DNA of 22,899 bases, taken from the NCBI GenBank assembly GCA_038234815.1, contig JBBQSU010000048.1:1-22899 (forward strand), written 5' to 3'. Source of the stretch: JBBQSU01 sp038234815. Lineage in GTDB: Bacteria > Planctomycetota > Phycisphaerae > Tepidisphaerales > Tepidisphaeraceae. Below the pieces are notes generated by a model. The model did no database searches, was not told the DNA's origin, and saw only the letters and a list, made by a program, of their open reading frames with translations. Shown here piece after piece: positions 1 to 6,499 of the stretch; position 1 is the first letter of the stretch; every line of letters starts with the position of its first letter. A program made the translations under genes and the position numbers.

Positions 1-247
1 CGAACACTCTTCGGAAAGTGCTGATCGAGGGGATTCCGTGCGGCAGACGCAGAAAGGTCCTGAGCCACCGCTCTTCGTCCAGAGCATGCTCGACGATTCC
101 AGGGTAATCATCGCAGCCGCACATCACCGCCAGAATGGCGATCACCAGCACGTCGGTGAGAAAATGGCGTGCGTTCTCAGCACGCGGGTCCTGAGCTTCG
201 ACTTCTTCAAACATGCGCATAATGAGACTGGTCGGCTGTGCATCCAT
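1..247 (-). CDS. ISAs1-family transposase, N-terminal part, cut by window edge
   Basis: Reading leftward from an ATG at 247 gives about 82 codons, open to base 1. The product contains AQDPRAENARHFLTDVLVIA, then a CGCDDYPGIVEHA-like stretch, then a WLRTFLRLPHGIPSISTFRRVF-type ending. This order (DPR, a hydrophobic helix ending before CG-D, WL..FL.LP.GIPS..TFRRVF) is the signature of the N-terminal associated domain of ISAs1 / H-repeat DDE transposases, which precedes the catalytic core. The start is chosen because GAGG sits about 9 bases upstream and the downstream ATGs (220, 214) would cut into the conserved region. The catalytic DDE residues lie outside the window, so it cannot be said whether the element is intact. 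The nearest IS terminus should fall between about 260 and 355; I could not assign its inverted repeat with confidence. Confidence 0.85.
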   Translation of the reverse strand, partial: MDAQPTSLIMRMFEEVEAQDPRAENARHFLTDVLVIAILAVMCGCDDYPGIVEHALDEERWLRTFLRLPHGIPSISTFRRVF

Positions 248-352
248 GCAAGACCTCGGCGACAAAAACAAAATGAATCAAACGCGGGGCCTACGCGAAC
301 AAACCGGGTATGTAGCATGGCCAAAGCAAAAGCGCAAATGTGCAGTGCACCG

Positions 353-682
353 TTATTTTGCGGGCGTCCAAATGATTTGGCCCTGGCCCAGAAGCACGTT
401 GATGGCGAGACCTGCGATGGACAAGTCGCGATACCGCCGACGCTGGAACATCGACACGACGTCCAACACCGTGCCCACGGCGGGCAAAATGAATGTAAGC
501 CCGAGGAGTTTGTAGGACATCATGTCAGACGCTGAGCGTCCCTCAATCGCCCAATGAAAGACCGCCACGAACATAGCAACCCCTGCAATGGCAACGCAGA
601 ACGAAGCGATGCCCACCCCCGACTGCCGCAGCGGCGGTAGTGGCGCATATTCGATTGCCTCAAGCGGGTGTTCTTGGCACAT
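353..682 (-). CDS. Small three-helix membrane protein, possibly 3'-truncated
   Basis: A 109-residue protein with a short polar, Pro-containing N-terminus (PLPPLRQSG) and three hydrophobic segments at about residues 23-47, 53-75 and 87-104. A charged QRRRYRD loop separates helices two and three. The pattern (proline-rich lead, GxGIASF helix, long helix, F-QRRR loop, xAIxGLxxN helix) resembles a loose class of small bacterial membrane proteins of unknown function, so an inner-membrane location is likely but no activity can be named. The third helix is short and ends abruptly at a TAA next to the presumed IS boundary, so the C-terminus may have been rewritten by the insertion. No convincing Shine-Dalgarno sequence precedes the ATG at 682. 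Confidence 0.6.
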   Translation of the reverse strand: MCQEHPLEAIEYAPLPPLRQSGVGIASFCVAIAGVAMFVAVFHWAIEGRSASDMMSYKLLGLTFILPAVGTVLDVVSMFQRRRYRDLSIAGLAINVLLGQGQIIWTPAK

Positions 683-798
683 AACAGATCAGCATTGAAC
701 GGCCGGCCGGGCTCTCGACCGTCTTCCAAACTACCGGGACCGTTGCGCCCGGCCCGTCCGTTCCAGTGCGTGGTTATCTGGCGGCCGCACCGCAAGTG

Positions 799-1083
799 CT
801 ATCCGCGGAGCGCACCCATGAATGGCATGCACGCGATGCCAACGATGAGCATGGCAATGTAACCCCAACGCACGTACAGCAAGTCGAGAGAACTCGGATT
901 ACGCGGGCGACGAATCATCACGACTGCAGCGCCGATCCAAAAGCCGACGATTGCAGCACCGCTGACTTTCGCGAGCGTACCGCCGTCGAGAATCGTAAGC
1001 AGGAACAGCATCGCGATGGCCTGAAGGACGATCGCGACTTTCACCGCGTCCCGATATGCCGGCGATAGTGGAAGTGTCGTCAT
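799..1083 (-). CDS. Small membrane protein of unknown function
   Basis: A 94-residue protein starting at the ATG at 1083. A longer TTG-initiated reading from 1110 exists but has no ribosome-binding site, whereas GGAAG lies just before the ATG. There are three hydrophobic segments, at about residues 14-33, 38-56 and 72-91, with a basic IRRPRNP loop between the second and third. No signal peptide cleavage site or catalytic motif is visible. It lies in the same direction as the membrane protein at 353-682 and the lipoprotein at 1189-1623. The gaps (about 105-115 bases) are too long to claim an operon from spacing alone. Function unknown; probably an inner-membrane protein. Confidence 0.6.
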   Translation of the reverse strand: MTTLPLSPAYRDAVKVAIVLQAIAMLFLLTILDGGTLAKVSGAAIVGFWIGAAVVMIRRPRNPSSLDLLYVRWGYIAMLIVGIACMPFMGALRG

Positions 1084-1188
1084 GTCTTCCGCCAGATAAC
1101 CGACGTTCAACGGCCGGCGCCGCGTTGATTGACTTTCATTCTACCAGAACGTCCGACGCGGGGCCGGTCCATTGCAGCGTTTGGTTCT

Positions 1189-1623
1189 TCAGCGGGCCGC
1201 GCGGCCGGTTTGCGGCATTGGACGCGTCATCATCGACGCGGCGTCCAAGAAACGCGTGATCGCTTGACCCAGCCCTTGCGTCGGCGATCCATCGGAATCG
1301 CCGCTCACGCTAATGTCCACGTTGGCGAGCGACTGTTTGCCCTCGCCGTCGGTAACCGTCAGTTTCATGTGGCCTTCGTGCCGAGAACGGAGAGGCTCTG
1401 CTGAGATAGCCTCAGAACGCGCATTCGCCTCTAAGGAACCCTTGATTGTCTGTGGCAATCCCGTCTGCGCCATGAGTTGCGGAGTGAGGTTCGCCGTGAG
1501 CGAACCCGTGATGCGGAAAGTGGCGGGCTCGGGCAACGGACGCGGCGTCGTTACTTCCGGCGTCGTGCTCGCACATCCGGCAGCAAAGGTCAGGACAATC
1601 AGTGTTGTTAAGAATGATCGCAT
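1189..1623 (-). CDS. Putative lipoprotein of unknown function
   Basis: A 144-residue protein. It begins with a basic residue, a hydrophobic stretch and the lipobox FAAGC (Cys17), so signal peptidase II processing and lipid anchoring are expected. The mature part is Thr/Pro-rich at first (TTPEVTTPRPLPEPATF), then forms alternating hydrophobic/polar segments (FRITGSLTANL, GHMKLTVTDGEG, NVDISVSGD) that suggest a small beta-rich domain. The C-terminus is an Ala/Met/Arg-rich tail. The ATG at 1623 is preceded by GGGAAG at good spacing. I recognise no family. The structured element at 1835-1998 and its hairpin at 1801-1830 lie upstream on the same strand, so this gene is the only candidate for control by that element if it is a leader rather than a free RNA. 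Confidence 0.7.
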   Translation of the reverse strand: MRSFLTTLIVLTFAAGCASTTPEVTTPRPLPEPATFRITGSLTANLTPQLMAQTGLPQTIKGSLEANARSEAISAEPLRSRHEGHMKLTVTDGEGKQSLANVDISVSGDSDGSPTQGLGQAITRFLDAASMMTRPMPQTGRAAR

Positions 1624-1800
1624 CGCTTCCCGCTGAAGAACGATGATTGTCTTGCGCCGGCACCCGAGCGACGCGGCCCGGTGTGCTGTCGCTGGACGGA
1701 TATCATCCTACCCGGCGAGCGACTTGTAAATTGTTCGCTGCGAATATTCAGAATTGCACTGATGGCGCGGATTACTAACGGTAAGGCCTGCAAACAACGA

Positions 1801-1830
1801 AAGCCCGGGCTTGTTGTTAAGCCCGGGCTT
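1801..1830 (-). terminator. GC-rich hairpin, probable leftward terminator
   Basis: Two copies of AAGCCCGGGCTT (1801-1812 and 1819-1830) enclose the loop GTTGTT and form a 12-bp perfect stem. On the minus strand the hairpin is followed by the U-rich TCGTTGTTT; on the plus strand no T run follows. It directly follows the structured element on the minus strand, as expected for the end of a small RNA or for a riboswitch-like expression platform. Each arm is itself palindromic. Confidence 0.6.
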
Positions 1831-1834
1831 CGCA

Positions 1835-1998
1835 GTGTGTTACTGCTGCTCGAAGGTCATTGCGAACTTCGAACGTATTGGAGTCAGATTACTCCAAGAG
1901 CTGCCGTGGCAGCCGCGTGTCTCCGGTGGGAATCTCACCCGCCGGAAGCTGCCTACAGCAGCCCACACGTACAGTTAGATGAGGTCACAGATCACCTC
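1835..1998 (-). ncRNA. Candidate structured RNA with a four-way junction
   Basis: No convincing reading frame covers this stretch, but its inverted repeats nest into one fold. The closing stem is 1964-1968 with 1835-1839 (GTGTG/CACAC), continued by 1956-1961 with 1843-1848 (CTGCTG/CAGCAG). Inside it are three hairpins: 1948-1953/1908-1913 (GGCAGC/GCTGCC) carrying an inner CCGG-GGG/CCC-CCGG stem; 1891-1897/1878-1884 (TTGGAGT/ACTCCAA, loop of 6); and 1867-1872/1850-1855 (TCGAAG/CTTCGA). A fourth small hairpin (GAGGT/ACCTC, 1981-1998) precedes the closing stem. The strand is chosen because the U-rich side of the following hairpin lies on the minus strand. It could be a free small RNA or the leader of the lipoprotein gene at 1189-1623. 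It does not match any riboswitch class I can recall in full. Confidence 0.5.
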
Positions 1999-2000
1999 CT

Positions 2001-2252
2001 ATTCGGATGACCCTCGACACATTGCCGGGGGCCTTGGGTGATGCCAAGCCGTCGCCGTGAATCGGAAAACAAAATCGATCCGGCCGCCTGGCTTTTACTC
2101 CCGCAAACGCCTCTGCGGGAACACTTGAACGACCGAATTCTAGCCAATCCAGCCGCGCGAAATCAAGAGAAATTTTTGCGCCGCGGAAATTCGCACGGAC
2201 CAGCTGTTCGACAGCTTACCAACAGGCCAATCCGGCGGCAGTTGCGAGTAGA
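2001..2252. other. Intergenic stretch with no recognisable gene
   Basis: On either strand the open frames here lack recognisable protein signals. Just left of it, 1989-2000 reads AGGAGGTGATCT on the minus strand, a very strong Shine-Dalgarno-like string, but the frame after it (a GTG or nearby starts) closes within about a dozen codons. A TTGGCA string on the minus strand at about 2042-2047 could be a -35 for the structured RNA, but no good -10 follows at 17 bases. The promoter of the plus-strand 2253/2535 gene pair was not identified. Confidence 0.4.
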
Positions 2253-2504
2253 ATGCGCGGACTTATGCGAAATGCAAATGAAACCCTCGAACAGACGTTC
2301 CCGGAGATGCGCTGGCGGTGCCTGTCGTTGGCGGCCGATCTGGACCGGGTGGAAAGCACCCCCAATGGCGGCGAATTGCTTCAGTCGGATCCGCGTATCG
2401 AAAAACTCCGCCTGGCCATCGACGTGCTGCGTAACGGCAAGCGGAACCGCGCCGAGCAAGTGCTAATGATCTTCAGTGATATGACTCCCCCGCCAGCGCG
2501 TTAA
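2253..2504 (+). CDS. Conserved-looking small protein of unknown function upstream of TatD-like gene
   Basis: An 83-residue soluble, mostly helical protein. It contains ETLEQTFPEMRWRCLSLAAD followed by LDRVE, then DPRIEKLRLAIDVLR and a C-terminal RAEQVLMIFSD. No signal peptide, metal-binding motif or membrane helix is visible. It ends 30 bases before the TatD-like hydrolase on the same strand, which suggests co-transcription. The start is uncertain: the ATGs at 2253 and 2265 are both possible and neither has a strong ribosome-binding site. Its codon use resembles the neighbours, and three competing frames in this region give no sensible protein. It does not resemble EboA, the usual partner of EboB-type hydrolases, as far as I can judge. 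Function unknown. Confidence 0.6.
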   Translation: MRGLMRNANETLEQTFPEMRWRCLSLAADLDRVESTPNGGELLQSDPRIEKLRLAIDVLRNGKRNRAEQVLMIFSDMTPPPAR

Positions 2505-2534
2505 GCCCGGCGCCTAATCGTTCGAGAAACGACC

Positions 2535-3353
2535 ATGAAATATATCGATCCACACATTCACTGCGTCAGTCGTACCACCGACGATTATCTTTACATGGCC
2601 CGCGCGGGCGTGGTGGCGGTGTCCGAGCCGGCCTTCTGGGCTGGGTTCGATCGATCTACCGCATCGAGTTTCGCGGACTACTTTCGACATATGCTCGACG
2701 TCGAACCCCTGCGGGCGGCGCGATATGGGATCGATCATTACTCGTGGCTGTGCATCAATGCCAAGGAAGCCGAGAACGTCGCGCTTAGCCGCGAAGTAAT
2801 TAAGCTGATCCCCCCGCTGCTGGATCATCCGCGTGTACTGGGCATTGGCGAGATCGGTCTAAACAAGAACACCCGCAACGAAATCACCGTGTTTGAAGCT
2901 CAGGTGGACTTGGCAGCCAGGCACGACCAGCTCATCCTGATTCACACTCCGCATCTGGCTGACAAACACAAGGGCACCTCGATCATTACCAGCATTCTGA
3001 AAAACGACCGCAGGATCAAGCCCGAGCGCGTGTTGATCGACCATTGCGAAGAACACACCATCCGGCTGGCGCGGGACAACGGTTTCTGGGCGGGCCTGAC
3101 GATCTACCCGGTCTCCAAAGTAACCCCGCTGCGCGCCGCCGACATTATCGAAAATTTCGGCCCGAAAATGCTCTGCGTCAACAGCGCCAGCGACTGGGGC
3201 GAGTCCTCGCCGAGCATGTTGACCGACACCTGTCTGGAATTCCTGCGTCGCGGGCATAGTGAATCCGAAGCCACCGAGATTTTTTTCAACAATCCCTGCC
3301 ATTTTTTCGGCCAAAGTCCCAAGTGGAGGATTAAACCTGTGCCTCGTGATTAG
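2535..3353 (+). CDS. TatD-family metal-dependent hydrolase (EboB-like)
   Basis: A 272-residue TIM-barrel amidohydrolase-type protein. The TatD metal ligands can be read in order: DPHIH (His7, His9), GIGEIGLN (Glu106), LIHTPH (His137), VLIDHCEEHT (His170) and NSASDWG (Asp220). The N-terminus IDPHIHCVSRTTDDY...AGVVAVSEPAFW and the closing NNPCHFFGQS resemble the TatD-like branch found in ebo clusters (EboB) more than the classical DNase TatD; this is from memory. The reaction is therefore probably hydrolysis of a phosphoester or amide by a divalent-metal centre in the cytoplasm, with unknown substrate. No other ebo genes (UbiA-type prenyltransferase, dehydroquinate-synthase-like, TIM-barrel isomerase) are present here. 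Length and ends fit a complete protein. The ATG at 2535 is preceded only by a weak GAGAAA. Confidence 0.85.
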   Translation: MKYIDPHIHCVSRTTDDYLYMARAGVVAVSEPAFWAGFDRSTASSFADYFRHMLDVEPLRAARYGIDHYSWLCINAKEAENVALSREVIKLIPPLLDHPRVLGIGEIGLNKNTRNEITVFEAQVDLAARHDQLILIHTPHLADKHKGTSIITSILKNDRRIKPERVLIDHCEEHTIRLARDNGFWAGLTIYPVSKVTPLRAADIIENFGPKMLCVNSASDWGESSPSMLTDTCLEFLRRGHSESEATEIFFNNPCHFFGQSPKWRIKPVPRD

Positions 3354-3400
3354 CTTCGCCATGGGCACCCCTAGTCTGTCCAGGAGAGGCCAGGGATCGG

Positions 3401-3422
3401 GGCACTTCCATTGGAAGGTGCC
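3401..3422. terminator. Hairpin after the TatD-like gene
   Basis: GGCAC-TTCC pairs with GGAA-GGTGCC around an ATT loop with one bulged G, 47 bases after the stop at 3353. No U tract follows on either strand, so it is only a possible terminator or mRNA 3' stabiliser. Confidence 0.3.
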
Positions 3423-3491
3423 TCGGGTTGCCCATATACATTTAACCTGTCGAGCCCATCAAGCGCAAAAACCACGGCCCAGACCTGATAA

Positions 3492-3508
3492 CCACGGGCG
3501 CCCCGTGG
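3492..3508. terminator. Strong GC hairpin between convergent TatD-like gene and tmRNA
   Basis: CCACGGG (3492-3498) pairs perfectly with CCCGTGG (3502-3508) across a 3-base loop. A smaller GTGC/GCAC hairpin follows near 3527-3536. Neither has a T run. They lie between the end of the plus-strand gene and the 3' end of tmRNA, where termination in both directions is needed. The remaining sequence between 3354 and 3768 shows no gene. Confidence 0.3.
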
Positions 3509-3710
3509 CCGCGGCGTCAAGTGGCTGTGCCGAGCACGGTTAACAAGTGACGGTAAGCGAGCGGAAGTCGAAAAAAAAGAATGGCCAGAAGCAAATATGG
3601 AAATGTAAGATTTCGTCCAATTTCAGAATTCGTCTGCGGAATGGCATCTGTTCAGCGGTATCGCCCCCGCGATCTGCACTGATTTACCGCGTAGACCCAA
3701 AAAGGCATGG

Positions 3711-3746
3711 CGAAAAAGCGCACTGGCAGATTAATTTGCGCAGCGC
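3711..3746 (-). terminator. Probable tmRNA terminator
   Basis: On the minus strand, GCGC-TG (3746-3741) pairs with CA-GTGCGC (3725-3718) around a 15-base loop, with two unpaired bases, and is followed immediately by TTTTTCG (3717-3711). It starts about 22 bases after the tmRNA 3' end. The imperfect stem is weak, but the U tract and location fit. Confidence 0.45.
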
Positions 3747-3768
3747 CATAGGGGCACAGCGGTTCAAG

Positions 3769-4148
3769 TGGAGGCGGAGGGATTTGAACCCTCGTCCCGA
3801 GATCGCACCAATGCCGGCCTCTACATGCTTAGTCGATTATTTAATCTCGAACTTCCGGGCGATTACCGACACCCTCTCGGAAGTTCCAGCCGTCTGTTTC
3901 TCATCCGATGCGCAACAGCCGACGCATCAGACCAGCCCGCTGTTTTTAAGCCAGTGCATCGCAGACATATGCACTGTGCCGAGCAGCCTTAATTAGGCTG
4001 CGAGAACTGGGGCAACGCCGAAACCGACGCGGCCCGAAACATCATTGGTGTTAGCAATTATGTTTTGCATAGATGATTAACCAGGCCAACCATGCTTCCT
4101 GGGCATGCCACCGCCACCGTAGCCATCCGGTCGAAACCAGTCGCCCCC
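3769..4148 (-). ncRNA. ssrA: Transfer-messenger RNA (tmRNA)
   Basis: tmRNA, with SmpB, rescues stalled ribosomes and tags the nascent chain for proteolysis. The 5' end reads GGGGGCGACTGGTTTCGACC and its first seven bases pair with CGCCTCC at the 3' end (one G-U) to make the alanine-type acceptor stem. The T arm is GAGGG-TTCAAAT-CCCTC. The CCA is not fully encoded (the genome reads A-C-T after the stem), so it must be completed enzymatically. The resume codon is best placed at GCT (4055-4053). The tag is then ANTNDVSGRVGFGVAPVLAA followed by TAA (3995-3993), which sits in a GCAGCCT/AGGCTGC hairpin as is usual for the stop helix. The length of about 380 nt is normal. Alternative resume codons give a stop after a few residues. 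A 17-base-spaced promoter lies upstream, implying a 5' leader removed by RNase P. Confidence 0.95.
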
Positions 4149-4191
4149 GTGTGGGGACCTACAAGTGGTCCAGATTTCAAAGAACGCTCTC

Positions 4192-4220
4192 ATTGTATAT
4201 CGGGTTGGTCCATCGAGCAA
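4192..4220 (-). promoter_or_regulatory. Predicted promoter of tmRNA
   Basis: On the minus strand TTGCTC (4220-4215) and TACAAT (4197-4192) are separated by exactly 17 bases. The -10 matches the vegetative consensus in 5 of 6 positions and the -35 in 3 of 6. Transcription would start near 4185, about 37 bases before the mature 5' end. The same -35 hexamer and spacing precede the tRNA-Arg gene at 12734-12762. Confidence 0.6.
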
Positions 4221-4458
4221 ATCGCCAATACTTTCTGCTGCCGATGGGCCACCCGTCCAAGGCCACCGCAGCGCAAATTGTCAGGACCCTGAATAAGAAA
4301 CCGTGATGCCAATCGGCACTGCGTTGTTTGCGCTTGATGGGGCGGTTCGTCGTTGTCCCCCCCGCCGCACGTTCGGAGCGATTCGGCGCAGAGGGCTGAG
4401 AAGTTCGAATCCGATTGCCCTGCAGGCGTGCATGCGACACCATGTTCAGCGCAAAAAC
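4221..4458. other. Intergenic stretch upstream of tmRNA promoter
   Basis: No frame here looks like a protein on either strand. A GTTCGAATCC string near 4404-4413 recalls a tRNA T loop, but its flanks do not pair, so no tRNA is called. The sequence separates the tmRNA promoter from the hairpin at 4459-4487. Confidence 0.35.
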
Positions 4459-4487
4459 CAAGCCCGGGTGTTTAACACCCGGGCTTG
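4459..4487 (-). terminator. 13-bp GC hairpin with U tract on the minus strand
   Basis: CAAGCCCGGGTGT (4459-4471) pairs perfectly with ACACCCGGGCTTG (4475-4487) around TTA. On the minus strand it is followed by GGTTTTTGCG, a good intrinsic terminator for leftward transcription; on the plus strand no T run follows. A second hairpin (CTCGGA/TCCGAG, 4488-4503) abuts it. No leftward gene lies close by. It may stop leftward read-through from the sugar operon before the tmRNA promoter. Confidence 0.6.
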
Positions 4488-4624
4488 CTCGGACCCCTCC
4501 GAGGATGCCGAAATTTCGCAGCTCTCCAACGACGAGCAGGGCGAGAATTGGAGGGTATGATGATAAAACTAATATGCGGGCGAGTCCGTGGCCCGCGACG
4601 ATTATTATGCGCGAGGAATTCGCA

Positions 4625-5821
4625 ATGACAACCGTAAAGTTTTCGACCGGGCTGGCGAGCGGGGCGACCTGCCCGGCCTGCGGGCATCCCTCGCCGGAGC
4701 GCTTTTACTCGCTAACCTCCATTCCCACCGATAGTTCGATGCTTTTCCTGGATCGCGAATCGGCGATCGGCCATCCCACAGGAAATCTTCAGCTTGTTTT
4801 TTGCCCCGGCTGCGGCTTGGTATTTAATTCCAGCTTCGACCCGTCAGTTCATGCTTACGACGCGCCCTACGAAGACGGCCAGGGTTTTTCATCCACTTTC
4901 AACAATTTTGCCAAGTCGCTCGCTAAACAATGGATCGACCGTTATGGCCTGAAGGGAAAAACGCTTCTTGAGATCGGCTGTGGCAAGGGGGAGTTTCTCA
5001 AGCTCATGTGCGACCTAGCCTGTGCCAAGGGAATTGGTGTGGACCCGAGACACCGCCACGCGGACGACTTTCCCGAAGATCTCAGGCGGGTTTCTTTCGT
5101 GTCTGATTTCTTTAGCGCCGGCACTTTGCCCAGGAGCGTCGATTTTATTTGTTGCCGCCATACTCTTGAGCACATCGGACCGGTCGGCCAGTTCGTCTCG
5201 ACCGTCCTCGCTGCGATCGAAGACCGTAAAGAGGTGGTAATTGCTTTTGAGGTGCCCGATTTGGCCCGCGTGCTGACTGAAGGAGCGTTCTGGGACGTGT
5301 ATTACGAACACTGCTCGTATTTCAGTCCGGGATCGATTGCTCGATTGTTTCGAAAAGTTGGCTTTGAGATACTGGACCTGCGGCTCGAATATGGCGGCCA
5401 GTACCTTGTCATTGAAGCTCGCCCGGGGCCACCCTCCCCGCCGCACAGGCTCGAAGAATCCATCGACGACCTCTGGCGAAACGTCGGTACATTTGCCAGC
5501 AAAGCCTCGGCAGCTATCGATAGCTGGAAGCATTTCTTCGCGGCCCACGCGGGCGAACGCATCGTGGTCTGGGGATCTGGGTCTAAAGGCGTGGGCTTCC
5601 TCACCACGCTTGGCCTGACCCGCGCGGTCGAATATGTGGTAGACATCAACCCCTTTAAGCACGGCAAATTTATGCCTGCAACCGGTCAGCAGATCGTCTC
5701 GCCGGATTTTTTATCTGATTACCAGCCCGCGCACGTCATTGTGATGAACCCGATCTATCAGGCCGAGATATCGGAAATGCTAATTGCGCGCGGGGCGCGG
5801 GCCAATGTGCTGACCGTGTGA
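4625..5821 (+). CDS. Class I SAM-dependent sugar C-methyltransferase (first of two)
   Basis: A 398-residue protein with the three-part build of NDP-sugar C-methyltransferases. The N-terminal zinc-binding domain has CPAC (Cys16, Cys19) and CPGC (Cys60, Cys63). A Rossmann SAM-binding domain has LLEIGCGKGE at 114-123. The C-terminal domain begins GERIVVWGSGSKGVGF and contains VVDINPFKHGKFMP. The YYEHCSYFS stretch (Glu228-His229) matches the Glu-His pair that lies in the active site of TylCIII/TcaB9-type enzymes, so the activity is probably methyl transfer from SAM to a keto-sugar carbon. An upstream extension to 4415 is possible but runs through the hairpin; the ATG at 4625 has GAGGA 7 bases before it and starts just ahead of the zinc domain. 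It faces the sugar operon tail to tail with 34 bases between stops. A weak promoter-like TTGGAG...TAATAT lies at about 4546-4573. Confidence 0.85.
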   Translation: MTTVKFSTGLASGATCPACGHPSPERFYSLTSIPTDSSMLFLDRESAIGHPTGNLQLVFCPGCGLVFNSSFDPSVHAYDAPYEDGQGFSSTFNNFAKSLAKQWIDRYGLKGKTLLEIGCGKGEFLKLMCDLACAKGIGVDPRHRHADDFPEDLRRVSFVSDFFSAGTLPRSVDFICCRHTLEHIGPVGQFVSTVLAAIEDRKEVVIAFEVPDLARVLTEGAFWDVYYEHCSYFSPGSIARLFRKVGFEILDLRLEYGGQYLVIEARPGPPSPPHRLEESIDDLWRNVGTFASKASAAIDSWKHFFAAHAGERIVVWGSGSKGVGFLTTLGLTRAVEYVVDINPFKHGKFMPATGQQIVSPDFLSDYQPAHVIVMNPIYQAEISEMLIARGARANVLTV

Positions 5822-5855
5822 GCTTTCATACTGCGCTTCAACACAGCGCGGGCGA

Positions 5856-6497
5856 TCAAATCACCCATTTGCGCGCATGGAATGCCTCAGCAAAGCGCGT
5901 CGGGGAATTAGCCTCCACCCCGCGGACGCGCATCATCGCCCAAAAGGTGTCGGGTGTGAACCACTGCCGTTGAGTCTGGGACGGAAACGCATTCATCAGA
6001 TGATTCACCTTGCCCGCGGCCGTTGCCTCATCCAGAGTGACGTAAGTGTTGGGCCGCCCGAGATCGCCGTCATATTTGAGGATTTCGTATTCCAACACCA
6101 GTTGATCGCGGAACGTGTTCCATGTGAGTTGGCTAATCGTGCGATGGTCCTGATGGGCATCTTCGCGGAAATGCGTGAAAATCAAATCGGGATTGGTCGC
6201 TTTAAGTGTCTCGATAAAATCCTTGATCGCGTCGATCTGGCTGGGAAAGTAGGCGTCACGAAATCCCTGGGTAATGATCGTCTTCTGCTGGATACCGGTC
6301 AGCAACTTCTCGGCGCTATCGCGTGCTTCGGTTTGACGCACTTCATTTCCGCCAAAAACTACCCAGGTGATTTGCAGATTTGGATTCTCGCGGATCAGGC
6401 GCAGGATCGTTCCGCCACAACCGATTTCAATGTCGTCACTGTGCGCGCCAAGGCACAGCACATTCTGGACTGAACCAAGTGAGTAAAGACTCTTCAT
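5856..6497 (-). CDS. PIG-L (LmbE-type) zinc-dependent deacetylase
   Basis: A 213-residue cytoplasmic protein of the PIG-L family, which removes N-acetyl groups from sugars or related amines. The metal-binding motif appears as LGAHSDDIEIGCGGT (His19, Asp21, Asp22), with Ser where most members have Pro (AHPDD). The second ligand motif is HQDH (His115-His118) after FTHFREDA. It is the last gene of the minus-strand sugar operon, starting 2 bases after the nucleotidyltransferase stop, so translation is probably coupled. In this setting it most likely deacetylates an N-acetylated nucleotide sugar or glycan intermediate; the substrate cannot be read from sequence. The length is typical of the shorter PIG-L members. 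No terminator with a U tract lies between its stop and the convergent gene, only a GCGCT/AGCGC hairpin at about 5833-5849. Confidence 0.88.
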   Translation of the reverse strand: MKSLYSLGSVQNVLCLGAHSDDIEIGCGGTILRLIRENPNLQITWVVFGGNEVRQTEARDSAEKLLTGIQQKTIITQGFRDAYFPSQIDAIKDFIETLKATNPDLIFTHFREDAHQDHRTISQLTWNTFRDQLVLEYEILKYDGDLGRPNTYVTLDEATAAGKVNHLMNAFPSQTQRQWFTPDTFWAMMRVRGVEANSPTRFAEAFHARKWVI

Positions 6498-6499
6498 GG

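Noticed and set aside
38..535. Long plus-strand frame over the transposase and membrane-protein region
   Set aside because: It is antisense to the ISAs1 transposase N-terminus and the membrane protein and has no protein-like features.
1835..1998. Cobalamin or FMN riboswitch, because the minus strand contains GGGTGAGATTCCCACCGG
   Set aside because: Only this hairpin resembles parts of those cores. The B12 box (AGCCAGGAGACCTGCC-like) and the remaining FMN core strings are absent, and no B12 or flavin gene lies downstream.
1965..2000. Minus-strand peptide after the strong AGGAGGTGATCT (GTG start)
   Set aside because: The frame closes after about a dozen codons and overlaps the structured element; the AGGAGGT also forms part of a GAGGT/ACCTC hairpin. 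A leader peptide cannot be excluded but is not supported.
4395..4430. tRNA-like T arm (GTTCGAATCC)
   Set aside because: The flanking bases do not form a T stem and no acceptor or anticodon arm can be drawn on either strand.
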